From positions 1,798,001 through 1,862,000 of the forward strand of contig OZ038423.1 of assembly GCA_964036155.1 (NCBI GenBank): DNA of 64,000 nucleotides, given 5' to 3'. Each line of letters starts with the position of its first letter. Position 1 is the first letter of the stretch. Below the pieces are notes generated by a model. It was not told where the DNA came from and searched no databases. It saw only the letters and a list, made by a program, of their open reading frames with translations. Position numbers and translations under genes: made by a program. The DNA is from Diploscapter coronatus. Its lineage: Eukaryota; Nematoda; Chromadorea; Rhabditida; Rhabditidae. This document shows positions 37,189 through 49,643 of this stretch, in pieces.

Positions 37189-37918
37189 GGATGCTTTTCT
37201 CCGAAAACAACATGTGGAAATGGGGAGTTTGAACTTTCAACACAAGAAACGATGCAATGATGCAATGGCGAAAAGGGAGAAGAGGAAGAAAAACGAGTAA
37301 AGAGACAGAAACAGACTGGAAGGCGATTGCGTTGTTCTGTTATCGATCACTTCGGTCACTTTGCCAACTGTCATTTTAAATCACCGACTTTTGAAGAATA
37401 CTATTCTGTTGTACTTCGTTTCGAAATCAGCTTTATTATGTATCACTTTATTAGGGGGGAAGGCAATAAACAATGAATTGAACAAATTGAGCAGAACGTG
37501 ATAAGTTGATCCTTGACCAAAAGAGGAGCGAAGGCTAAGTTTAGGTAGTTGAATGGAGAAAGACTAAACGCATAAATAATGCAGAAGTGCAGAGAAAAAG
37601 ACTGACAGGAACTATTATTATTGCAAAAACAATTCAACAAGATCAACTATTATCGAATCAGAACTTATTAGGAAGAAATGCAAGAATGCTTATTACTGTA
37701 TTTGAAGAATGATAAAACCAGTATGAATTTGAGTGGATTGTTTAAAGCTATCGATACACTAAAAACTGTCAAACGACTCACAAATGAATGCTATAAAGAA
37801 AAGAGAAAAGGAATGTATGCATATGTGCATAAATTACTAGCTGACTAACACCCAAGTATTGACAGGAAGATTGGCATTTATAATACCGGGAAATGGAAAA
37901 ATCATCTAATTCTCAAAA
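37189..37918. other. Intergenic, no gene seen
   Basis: This is the gap between paralogue B and the 3' end of the PTR gene. It is AT-rich with short frames only. Confidence 0.5.
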
Positions 37919-40900
37919 TTAATGCAACTCTGCTGTTTTTGGTATTTTGAAAAATCGAACAGGAAAAATCGAAATGAATATTGGGATGAAGAACAGGCCG
38001 TGCAGAACCCCGATTGACATGGTCAGCCAAATTGTCTTGAAGAACGTGAGAATGATGTAGGCATTCACCGAGTACAGCACTGAAATGCCCGCTATCGTCG
38101 AGGAAGCCCCTTGGAAGATGGGCCATCCGAGGGTTTCCAGAGCCACCAGAACTCGGTCATAGGTAGTGTCATGAGTAGTCTGGGCAGTCACGAATGCATA
38201 GATTATGTGCGCTGACAGATCGACTGCGAAGCCAATGCTCATGATCAGGGAAATCATCGAGACCTGAGAGGTGAAGGATGAACAGCGATTGGCATATTCT
38301 CGTTGCTTTGTGAATTGACTTACTGCATCCAGATTGACTCCCCACAACGTCATGTAGCCGAACACTCCAACACTGATCGAGATAATTGACAGGAATATTA
38401 TCACTCCTGAATATGCACAAAATTCATAAATTCATTTGAATAGATGGACTGAAAGAATACCTGAAGGCAGGCTTGGGACCATTAAAAATGAAACAGCAGA
38501 CATGCAGAGAAGAGATATGAGAATATTCTGGATTGTGCAGGGCAGAATTATCAAATACTGGTCCGCGAAAGGGAATGCCTCATAGTAGATCTCCACTTTC
38601 AAGGGCTGTCTGTCTGCCACTTCTCGCAGCATTTTTGTTGCGTGTTTGTGATCATTTGGCTCGACAATGTTCTTCATCCCAATCTAAACACAATGCTGGA
38701 CTTGACTGAACTTGGTTAAATTAAGCTATTTGCCTACTTGAAATCTGAATATCTTGATGTCTCCAGTCGTTTCATTGAAGATAATGTCGTTCTGCCACTG
38801 CGTCGATCCGCCTGTGAATTTGAGCCACGACCTAAATTCATAGACATTGAAAGGCTTCTGCCGTTCTGCAGACTTGAGTTTCTGATTCCACAACTTGTCA
38901 GTGTTCTCGATCTCCACATTCAGCTGGTCCAAATAATTAAAATACTCGAGCAGAAAGAATACGGTCGCTTCTCTGCCCATTGTATAGGGAGTGCTTTCAA
39001 AGTCCTTCACAATAGAGAGAATTTGATTCCTAAACATTGCACCATCGATAGTGATTCGTGAGGTGATGTGGTGAAAATAAGCCACCTTCCATTAGGATCC
39101 ACCAATTTTGGAGGGTCGATTATTGCAACGTGCAGTTGTGCTCCTGATTTCCAGAACAATTTGATGTCTTCGAAGTACCTAGCAATGTAATGGTCGTTCG
39201 TCACCAGATTCCCAGGATTCAAGCCTTCACGAAAGTTTATGCATCCTGAAAAATTCGCTGTTTTTTTCTATTCATTTCGCCGGAGTTTTTATGTATACCA
39301 TAAATAGCTCCAAACATGTAGCCGACGAAGAGAATCAATGCGACCGTCTTTGAAGGCCACGACAGGATGATTGGTCCGTATGTTCGCCCGAAGAATTTGG
39401 CTACAGAGCTTGGCTCTTTGTGGAAGGAAGAGGGCTTCTTGTCAACTATGGATGACTGATATGAAGGAGGAGGAGAATCTCGAATTAAAGCAATGAAGTA
39501 CGGCCTCTTCTGATTCATAGAATGACTTACTAGATGGACATTGTGCAGTGGACTTGCTCGAATAGTTCGAATCATCAGATTTGAAAGAATTGCTGCTGAA
39601 TGAATCTGTATAGTCTGGAGGGGAGCATCTGGAAAATAGTCATCTTTTCATTATCATCTCTTATCTAAACTGGTTCTTGTAAAATCAATATAAGTCTTTT
39701 AAAGTGTACATCAGCAAAAATTCGGCTGAATATAGGGATGATGGGGGTAAGGCTATTTTAGTTTAGAAATAATAATGAAATTACTTGAGTCAATCACTGT
39801 ATGATAACCATCGCTCTACTTTATCTATTGCCTTGTTAAAAGAATATCACACATCAAGAATGTTCATTCTCAAATCGTCTGAGGCCAAATTTTGACTAGC
39901 AAACTCCATCTATCAATTGTTTATGATAGTGAAGTCATGATAGTAGAGAAAAAAAAAAACTCAAAAACCCGAATAGAAAGTCTCAAAAATTTTGATTTTC
40001 TTCCGGATATGCCATATCTATGACAAAAGTACGCATTTCTCTCCTTTTCCCTGAAAACTAGTCGTCTGTTTATCACATTAGTCCAGATCTTCAAGTCTTT
40101 TAATTTATTGCTACTGATTTTACCATGGACTTCAATAATCCTACCCAAGAATATGATGATAAGCATGATAATAGGAAAGTTGGGCAATGCGCCACGATGT
40201 ATACTTGGCATGGATTGGCGAATTTTCTCAGAAACAAGGCAATACGACAATACATTACTGCTCACCCTTTAGTCTTCTGGAATCTCTGCATATTCTTGGG
40301 GAAAGTAATCTCCAATCGAGCAGCCTTGTTCAAATCAGCAATGTTAACTCTCTGCACAGTTTTGTAGAGAAACAGACAATGTCTCTTCTCCTTCTCCGCC
40401 TCGCCCATTATGGCCATCACTCCACAGAAAAATGTTAACTGCAAGAATAAATCGTGAGGATCAGCTTGAAATGAATGGATGAATACTTGATAAATGTAGC
40501 TGAAAATGACAGAGACGCAGGCATACAGGCAGAAGAGCTGAATTCCTGGTAGATTTGTTATGCAGCCTGCAGAAGAATGGGATATTCTCTATTGAAATTG
40601 AGGATTCTTGCAAAAACCGCATACCGATAAAATTCTGTGGGTCTATACAAGGACTAGGAGATGTTCGGCCTCAAAAAGTTGAGTCCGTTTTGAACATCCT
40701 TCTAGGAAAATATTTCCCTACTAGGCCATATCCCCGTCTTTATTCGAATTTGAAAGTACGCGGCTTTTACAAAAAGCCGAAGCTGATTGAAGAAGACTTG
40801 CCGATAGCGAAAGACATGACGTCAGTGATGTTGGTGATGGACACAGCCACCCCCGCATGAGCCAGAGTGTCCGACATCCGTTTCGCCACTGCGTCTCTGT

Positions 40901-43433
40901 CGTCTGTCGTCGACCAACACGCGTTCATTATGAACATGTCGTCAATGCCGATTGCTAGACAGCACTACTTCATTATGAATGAATGGGGCATTTCCCTGCA
41001 TACCTATGATCAGGAAAGGAATGATTGAATTGATCACATTGTACGGGACTCCTAACATTAGAAGAAGACCGAAGGCACTCACTACTGACAGCAGAGTGGT
41101 GGCAAGACCTGATTGAATGAAATAAGTCTAAATTGTGGAGTAGCAGATGAATTCTTCTACCTGCACAAGCACACCAAGGCTTGGATCGAACCCAATCGAG
41201 TCCCCTCTTCGGTTTCCTCTTCATGCAGAATGCACAGACCAGTGCATAGACTGACAGAGTCACGAAACTCACCATGAAATTGACTGAGAATCGCTGCGCA
41301 TTTTCGTTCAATCCATCCTGTGAGAGCAATTGCAAATTATACAGAAAGCACTTGATGATCAAATCCTACCTGTAGTGATTGATAATGTGCAAACGAATAG
41401 GTTATCAATTCTGAAGTGTAGACTTTCTGCAAGAACTTCTCCACTGCATACGAGAAATCATTCGAATAGTCACCGATCAGGGACTGTTCCTGGAGATAAA
41501 CATTAACATATTTAATTAGATCACCGAAATTGCCTGTTTTAAGAAGTAGAGGAGTTGGGTGATTCGTGCAGTGGCGACAGTCTTGTCCTCATACAGAGTC
41601 ACATCTCCCAGAATCATCCCAAGGTACACGGGAGTGTCCTAGAAAACATTATCATTTGCATCATAAAATGCGTCTGCGATCGCGAACATTCGTCAACATA
41701 CCTGATTTCCCCCTCGAGGATAGGACAAATCGATGACTTGCTTGACTTTGCTTCTCTTCAGAAGCATCTCAATGTGCTCATTGCCTGTGCACACCCAGTC
41801 ATAACTCAGACACAGATCCTGAACTCATGTACATGAGAATTATGAGAATGGTCATATTCGTTTACAAAGTGTTCCATAATTACCCGCCACTCTACTTAAA
41901 TCGTTATGTTTTGCGCTCTCCGAATAACCAGAAATGCCATACATAGATGATATCATTTTGAAGCTACACATGCGTCAGTAGATTATCATAACAAAATTAT
42001 CTTATCACGACTGCATTCTTATCGCTGATAAGCTGACAGCGGACTGATTTCTCGTCGTAATTTATTGAAAGTCAAAAATATTGATCATCGTTGGATTCTG
42101 AATTCTGATGACGGTAAGGAGTGCTCGAATCAGCTAAAATTTTGGCTTCAGTAACAATCCTAGCCCTAGGTTTAAGGATGAAATGCATTAAGAAAGATTT
42201 GAAAAATATTCTACTTTTCAATCACCTATAAGATTTAAAGTATTGGGCTTCTTTTCTGCAAATCCTATGAAAGCATACATGATAAAAATGGTGCCGTAAC
42301 TTCAACATAATGCATCCAAATTTAATTAAATTCTTCGGCATGATAACTAACTTTGATATGAGGGTTTCAAAAAAACTAAATTTGGTTGATATCAATTAAG
42401 AGCATTCAAAATGTAGCAATTTGAATCGTGTGGCAGGCGATTATGGGACCACCCTGTATTTCCTTACCTGATATGTCAAATTGAATCGCTTGTCTTTAGT
42501 CGACACACTGATATTATACGATATCCATTCGTTCAGAATCTAGAAGGAAGAAGAGTATTCATTCGTCTATCTTCTCATGCAATGAAAGCTCACTTGAATC
42601 TCCTTAAGAATGTGATCCCGTAGAATGGAGCCCCCATCTTTGGCTTTGATTAGAATATTCACAAATCGCTTTGTCTCGAACGATTTGCCAGGAAGGAACT
42701 TATTCTCATTGAGAGGCCAATTTTCTGTGAATGTGTGCAATTCGTTCCTCCATCTGAATTGAATAATCTTTCATCATTCAAAATCAATTGAGTACCTTGC
42801 ATCAGATGGAGTGAACATATAAGCAGGATCATCTACCCGTAATTTGTCTAGACGAAACAGTCCTATTGAGCAGAAGGCAGAGAATATTATCGGACCGATG
42901 AATAGAAGCCATCGATATCTACAAGGTTAACAAGGAATACATACAGTGTTAATAGCGGATCCTGCTCAAAACTGATGGATTGATGGATAAGTCAATTCGG
43001 ACATGCTGATACCGAAAATCAAGTTAAAAATGCTCACCACCCACCCTGAGATCCGAGGATTTGGACTCGAAGTTTCCTCTTTCAAAAATTTACTGCTGCA
43101 GTAAGTGATATCATTGTTAACGCTTGAATCATAATGTACGTTAATTTTCATATCAATTTTTAAATGCAAAAGAAAGAAACAAACTTCGGTACAAATCCTA
43201 AAAAAGTACACGATCAATATTTTTAAAGTAATTTTCGGTATCAGCATGCTCGAATTGAGTTACCCCGTAGTTTTGTGCCGGATCCGTTATTAACACGCTG
43301 TTTACACTCCTTGTAAGGTGGACTTGATTGCATTTCTAATGAATTGACTGAATTGGTGATGATACCTGTGAGAAACAGGCCCGTACCACTCGAACAGCCG
43401 GCGCACATAGGGCTCTGCCGAGCTTATTCCCAT
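37919..43433 (-). CDS. Patched-related (PTR) sterol-sensing-domain protein
   Basis: Nineteen exons join in frame to 937 residues: 43433-43366, 42918-42796, 42753-42594, 42539-42468, 41818-41702, 41638-41534, 41489-41370, 41317-41161, 41108-41004, 40954-40802, 40566-40487, 40438-40266, 39628-39531, 39478-39299, 39245-39086, 39029-38738, 38683-38461, 38406-38324, 38263-37919. The N-terminus (AEPYVRRLFEWYGPVSHRY then RWLLFIGPIIFSAF) and two large extracytoplasmic loops between two six-helix halves are typical of the nematode PTR family. The sterol-sensing half has GIDDMF at 345-350 and SITNITDVMSFAIGC. The second loop has YYEAFPFADQYLIILP, a PTR hallmark. These RND-type transporters act in apical epithelia, cuticle moulting and sterol or lipid handling; which PTR this is cannot be assigned. 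Introns 6 and 10 use GC donors (41533, 40801). Intron 1 holds an inverted-repeat element. Confidence 0.93.
40654..40705. repeat. Hairpin in PTR intron 10
   Basis: CTAGGAGATGTTC pairs with GAACATCCTTCTAG, and inside it CTCAA pairs with TTGAG around an AAAG loop. It gives a compact two-part stem-loop of about 52 bases. Confidence 0.5.
42946..43296. mobile_element. MITE-like element with about 80-bp inverted termini
   Basis: The left end GTGTTAATAGCGGATCC... and the reverse complement of the right end GTGTTAATAACGGATCC... match imperfectly for about 80 bases, sharing AACTCAATTCG-like and GCATGCTGATACCGAAAAT words. The 351-bp element has no coding capacity and fills most of PTR intron 1. Confidence 0.78.
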
Positions 43434-43922
43434 TAAAAATGGGGGTCAAAGCTAGATCTTCACTAATGATGACTCGTCAGTTCAAATCTGAATTTCAATT
43501 GCATAGACGAGTTGGCCTTGTTGAAATTGAGACAGACAAAGAATGTCGTCTCGCAAAAATACTTGGAAGATTTCGAAAATGAGGGAAAGGCTATTGCTGA
43601 CGACCTCGTATAGTTATCTCATTGAAAGATTGAAGAAGGTGAAAGGAGATATGATCGAAAATGGAAAGGAGAAAGCAAAATGACAATAAAAGTCGACGAG
43701 AAGCAGAGACGCAGAAAAAGGTAGAGAGAAAGGGGAAAGGACTTGGAAGCTGGACGAAATCGTGTCAAACTTCTACCAGACGAGAGTAGCGACAAGCAGA
43801 AGTCGCATAACTTGAAGCAGAACAGACAACCAAAAAGATGCATTACTGAAAGGAAACAATAGGTTATCAAAATTGGCTTATTCTAGGATTTGACCTTGAA
43901 TTTGAGCTTTCCTCAGAAAATC

Positions 43923-44018
43923 CAGGGATGTCAAAAGGTATCGAAAATCTGTACCTGTATCTTACCTAAGGCAAGGTATAAGCTAGTGTGCCTATACCCT
44001 TACCTGTTGACATCCCTG
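43923..44018. mobile_element. Short hAT-like MITE, termini CAGGGATGTCAA
   Basis: It begins CAGGGATGTCAAAAGGTA and ends in the reverse complement of CAGGGATGTCAACAGGTA, 96 bp in all. CAGGG-type termini are typical of hAT elements. Flanking 8-mers (AGAAAATC and AAAAATGC) are only partly alike. Confidence 0.75.
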
Positions 44019-44704
44019 AAAAATGCAGAGAATATCCAAAAGTATAACCCGATCCGAGCTTTCACGCCAGCGCCACAAGATTTCGCATCCACGAAATCAG
44101 AATTTTTCGGATTCTGTTGAACAGACTTTAGGATTCTTGCTGAACAAACTTGGCTTTGTTCAACAGAAAATTTACTACAGAAGGTTTGTGTTGAACAGGA
44201 ATTAAAAAAAAAAAGAACCCTTTACAATACCCCTCGAAAACCGTATTTTACCCGTAATGATCGACTCTACGAGGCCAAAACTTTAGAACTAAGCTTTTCA
44301 TTGAAAGTGACTCCGAATTCTGTATTCATACCTCACAATCTCTAAAAATTTCATCATTATCTAAGAGTAGAAAAGCAAATAGCTAATGGAGCTGACTATA
44401 GAGTGGATTCAGATCTATGACTTCTGCTATTGCATCCTTGGGCCTATTCTATATATATTATACAGAAAATCTGAGAAATAAGCAAGGCTCGACCTTCACT
44501 AGTGACTCCACGAGGATCACCTCTCAAAAGAAATAATGATGCAACTATAAGAAAGGAAGTGTGGTAATTGCTGGAATCTACAGTGCGGAAGAAGTTATTC
44601 TCGCATAATTGCTGCTGCAGAAAATATGAATATTGACGTCAGGAAAAGTGGGATTAGAGGGTGGAGAGATGATGAATGAGAGTAGCCAGTCTGTCTCAGC
44701 CTGC

Positions 44705-44725
44705 CTGTCCGTCTGTCTGTCTGTC
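44705..44725. repeat. TGTC tetranucleotide microsatellite
   Basis: Successive CTGT/TGTC units; a similar run lies at 53,338-53,355. Confidence 0.7.
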
Positions 44726-47700
44726 ACTAAGATAAGGCAGTCAATTTGTAAAGATGTCATCTACGCAAAACGAAACAAGAAATGCCATCGGCAAATCGAA
44801 TCGACAAAATAAAGTGGAAGTGAGATTTGAGATGCTTCAAAGCTTTCCTCATCCCTCAATCGGTCAGAATTAGGCAAGTGGCGGTCGGCTGCAAAGCAAC
44901 CAACTAAAGAAGCAAAGAAACAGACAGGTTCTCCTTCCTTTCCCCAACTCTTCCCCTTTACCCTCTTCTCTCTCTCCCTCTTCTTTCCCATTTCTAAACA
45001 TTTACAAGGCTGTTTTACAAGCCAATACCGACTGTCCGCAGGTGTCCACAGGAACATGCAGATTGATTGAGATTGATGTAGATCACATAGAAAGCTGTCT
45101 CACACTGCCTGCTTGACTATCAAGTTGAGATGCAAAATGTTGAAGGTAAACACTGCACACACACAGCTGCAGTGCTGATTGGAATTATTGATTTAAATCA
45201 AATCAGCCAGTTTTGACCATTTGGCCAGTCTGATTGCTTATTCTCTTCCAGTGAAAGTCACTGTTTACTGTTTACATTCTACAGAAGACGAGCTGCATTG
45301 AGCTTTTACTCGAATTTTATCCATTTTACTTTTCTTTCAGTAAAGATTTCCCTCAAAGTATGTTAAGCCTCGCTTAGCAATGCAGTGATAAGAAATTTAG
45401 GCCAAGCCAGGAAGCGTGAGTGAATCCTGAATGAGAGGAATAAAAACTATGCTTTGGTCCAAAATGCTAAATGTGGAGGGCAATAAGTGAAAAGGAAAAT
45501 GGAGACAGAAGAAGAAGAAGAAGACGGTGAATGTTCGAGAAAAACACCCGATTGAGAATGAATGGACAAATGGATAAATTGGTGATTGAATGAAGAAGCC
45601 AAATCCCTGTATAAATCAACTCATTAATTCAATTCAATCAAATCACGCAGATAAAATTAAATGGCTTATGTTTGAATTAGTAAATTATTGAATAACTGTA
45701 GAAGATCAATAATTTACGAGAATGATTCGAAATCGAGACATCAAACACATCAAATCTCATCCTGCATTGCGTATTATAAATTCCCTTTCTCTCATTTCAT
45801 CTCATCTCCAATTCTGATGATTGATTTCGAACACCTAGGATTCTTTGATTTGAAGGAATCGGGCAACTGATATCCGTTCTCCGTTCCATTTCTCCATCTC
45901 CTTTTCTTCTTTGGTTTGGGTATTCAACCTTTCCTTCCCCTTTTTCTTCACTCTTTCTCTTCCATTACATATTCCATTCCTGTCCAGGCAATCGGCAATC
46001 CAATGAGCCGGAGAGAAGAAGGGAAAGTTGAAGTGAAGAGAGACGGTGATAAAAGGAGAAAGGATAGATATTCAGAATCTCAGAATCAGATTGTGACAGA
46101 TGAATGGTAGAAGGAGGAAAAAGATATGCAATCCCTAAATATGGAAGTTAACAACCTCTCGTATTCCATCCCCACACCCGCTTACTGCACAAAACATTAC
46201 ATTATTGTGCAAAAATTGGTGTAGAATACAAAAATGGCCAAGTTTTCTGACTTATTTACTGCATTGCCTTTTCTCGGCTTTCACTAATCCAAAGTGTCGT
46301 CATTCATTCAGTTATTTATGTGATTTATTCTGCAAATGATGCAGTGCAGGAAGTACTAAAATAAATAGAATGCGTCTATTTTAACATATCCTGGAATATC
46401 TCTTCTTTACTCAGAGCCAGTTTCAAGTTTGACGGCGCAACCTCTAGATTCCCCCTGCCTATTCAATCTCAGCTATGTTTATCTATGCATAAACACACCG
46501 ACATAGCTACAGCTACATTGAAGAATTTAGAAGGATGAAGAATATCACTCCTTCCCCTTTCCCTTCCCATTTCCCTTTACATGGAGCTAAATGTTCACTT
46601 AGCATAAAATTGAATATTTATCAGTGGTTAAGAATTTATGAGATGCAATCAAATCTGAGGCAAAGACAGTGATAGAGACATGGAAAGATTGAAGCTGTGT
46701 TATTAGAGAAAAGGTTTCCAATCAGAATGCCTCTGTAAAGTTTACTCCTCATGAAGACGATCAAGAAGAAGGCTGAACTGCGAAACTAGACTGAATTGTC
46801 GATTTGCCGAGATGAAATTCAACATTCACACAAATGCATCATTCTATTACGAGAAGTAAGAAGTGTCGAATCATTATTTCGGTGAGAAGACGCAATGCGC
46901 GAGTAGTGTTTTTATGTACATGAATATGACTGGATGTCTGTCATTATTTCACTTCCATTCCTATTCCAACCTTGCCTATGGCTATGGTAGTAGAGTTCTG
47001 CCTCATGCCTACTGCTTTTATAACTGCGATGAAATAGCAACTGCGCAACTGCGTAATAGCCTATCTGCCTGACTGGACTGACTGCAGACTAGTTTTACAC
47101 GATCCATACGATCCATGCGCATAGGCATAAAAAAGCACAGTCGCAATTCGACTGCAGATGAAAAATTCTAGCCTGTCTTCTAATTTTATAGTCTCTGCTT
47201 TTGTAGAAAGTAGGAGTCTAAGATGGAAATGGAGATATTTTGAAATGCGATTATAGAAGCTAAAAAAGTGGAAGAAGGAGGACAAAAAGCAAGGAAGCAC
47301 TTTTTGTGGATGGCAATAGTGGCAATAGGAAGGGTGAACTGAAGCGTTTGAAGAAAGAAGATTGAATTGGAAAGGTTTGGATTATGAATGGATGATGATG
47401 ATGAATAAGGATGAAGAAAAATAACGACAGACTAAAAGATAGATGAAACAGAAAAACGAGATCCGCGGCAAGTTCACAATTCACTATAGCGCTGCAGTGC
47501 AGTTCAGTTCATTCCTTCTCCGAGTGCAAGTTGCCTTGAAACCTTGAAGACCATAACTCTTTCTTCTTTTCTTCTGGTCTCCAGTCTCCAAGTAACAATA
47601 TGCAAATAAGAGGATAATCCTTTTGATCAGTGAAAACTGAGATGAGGTTAGATGTTTGATCGTCTTGATCTCCAGATGATAGGCAAGCAACGAGGTCTGA

Positions 47701-49002
47701 GCTTGAATATCTTGCATAATTTTTTGTAGGATTATTTTCCTTCTATTTTGACGCAAAGGAGCTGGAGATACGCGCGCGTCTGTGTTCAATCTAAATTTAT
47801 GTGTAGTGGTTTTCATGAATAAGAAATGCAAGGAAAATGCAGATATTGTAACTGGCTGAGTGCTATTACATGGAATAGAAGAAGAAGCGAACTCGTGTAA
47901 ATATGATGATAAATGAGATCTGAAGGCTCGGAGTAGACTGAGGATAAGAGGGATAAAACACAAAGAACAAGCAAAACCGAACTAACGAATCGAAAAATAC
48001 TTGGTAAGTGCCCTGAGGCAGGGCAGAAAAGTGGAAGAATAACCTGCAATCTGTATGTCATCCACAGTGCCACCCATAGCCCTCCCTCTGTCTATGGCCT
48101 CACTTTTTACCTAACCGGTTCTTTCCTTCTACTCGTCTACTTCTTTGCTTTCCTCGTTTTATATCTCGCCTCGTTAAGTTTTTATCCTCGTTTCTGTTCT
48201 CTGTTCGACCATTCACCTGAATGTCTATCTCTTTACCACTAGAGTGACCTGTCTCTCTCCCCTCCCTCTTCATGATGGTCTGATGGATTAACACATAACT
48301 ACGGCCATCTCCACTCCGCCGCAGCTTTTCGTAATCCAACCAGATTTCGCGGTTTGACAGACTCGTCGAGGCTCGTTGAAGCTCGTTTATCCCATTCTCC
48401 CCTCCCATATCTACTGCCCAACTCGCTTCAGATCATGTAAAAACACCAAGCGAAAAATGCTTTCACTCTAAAAAAGTAGATCCCCATTCACTTGTTCGCA
48501 TTCATTTCATCACATCGTCCAATTCATCCAATCATTCTTGAACTTGTATAAAATCTTCATAGAAAAAATTCAAAACTTTATTCTCCCGCAATTTGTTTTT
48601 CTCTTAGAAAACATTACACGAAACAGTTCACAGAATGGCTGATTGACAGTAGAAAATAACGAAAACAAAAACAAGGAGCAAGACTTTATTGACTGTTTGC
48701 GTAACTGCATAACTGCATGGTGATCTAGGAAATGAAGCTGCTTTGTAGACAAAAGGAGGCCGCCGCAAGAAGTGCTAGAAAATATAAATATGTCAATTTG
48801 GTAAAACATAGAAATTTGTGATAATTTATGAGGAAGGTCAAAGGATATGGTGAAATGTATTGAGTTGGATGAAAAGTAATGGAGTGGAGTATGTGTGTGT
48901 GGATGCGAAACTCGGTGCGATTTGAAGTTGCTTAGAGTTGGTTTGTTCGTTGACTCAGCAGAGTGGAAGTGGAGTTATGGTTGACAAGGACTTTGTGACG
49001 AA

Positions 49003-49643
49003 TTAGCCAAATCGGATGAATTCGTTCTTTCTCTTTCCGAATCGAATGAACTCATTCTTCCTCTTCTCGTTGCTGAAGTATCCATTTATGAGTCTATTTT
49101 CATCTTCTACTGCACAAGCCATTGCAGTCTGTTTTCACAATGAATGCCTCTGTCATTTGCACTGCATTCATATTGCATTGCGGCAGCTGCAGACATTAGA
49201 ATAAATCAAAATTTCCAGACAGGAAGTGCTATTTTTATGCATAATTCCCCTATAGGACAGAAACAGCTCACTTTATGCTTCTCTTTCCAAATCGAATGAA
49301 TTCGTTCTTCCGCTTCTGAGGAACTTCCGTCTCTGCCATTGTGATATCTGCAAAGAGAGCAAGGATTGCTGGATTACTGTAGCTCTAATAAGTGATCAGT
49401 TCTACCTGTCCGATCTAGCAATTCTTGCACTGCATTTTCGAGAACGACAACTGCATCCTGTAAAGTGATGACTTATGGACTTGCGTTTTGTTGTCAGACA
49501 ATGAGAATGAGAGAATGGGAATGACTTACTTCAAGTTTGCACAGCCGCTCCTTTTCGGACCCGTTGCAATCTGAGTCAGAAGAGGCAAAGATGCAGCTGG
49601 CTGCTGCGACAAGCAGAAGGCTCCCGGCAATGACGAGTTGCAT
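49003..49643 (-). CDS. flp-8: FMRFamide-like neuropeptide precursor FLP-8
   Basis: Four exons, 49643-49530, 49457-49406, 49347-49272 and 49072-49003, join in frame to 103 residues. The signal peptide (about 1-20) ends in an Ala/Cys-rich core (LLLVAAASCIFA). Three identical peptides KNEFIRFG occur at 69-76, 86-93 and 96-103. The first two are followed by KR, and all are preceded by basic pairs; the last ends the protein on its amidation glycine. Each should yield KNEFIRF-amide, the peptide encoded by C. elegans flp-8. Copies 1 and 2 are separated by a short SINNE spacer that spans intron 3, while copies 2 and 3 are adjacent. FLPs act on neuropeptide GPCRs in nerve and muscle. A TATA box lies just upstream. 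Confidence 0.94.

Larger units (their letters stand above)
43434..49002. other. 5.6 kb intergenic region, no gene seen
   Basis: No frame here has a signal peptide, domain or splice-linked partner that I can support. It contains a small hAT-like MITE (43,923), a cluster of GTTGAACAG words (44,115-44,199), microsatellites (TGTC at 44,705-44,725; AGA at 45,507-45,522) and purine-rich tracts. It must include the PTR promoter at its left edge and the flp-8 3'UTR at its right edge. Confidence 0.5.

Noticed and set aside
48100..48408. 102-codon charged minus-strand frame
   Set aside because: Low-complexity Arg/Lys/Glu composition from a pyrimidine-rich plus strand; no splice partner or similarity.
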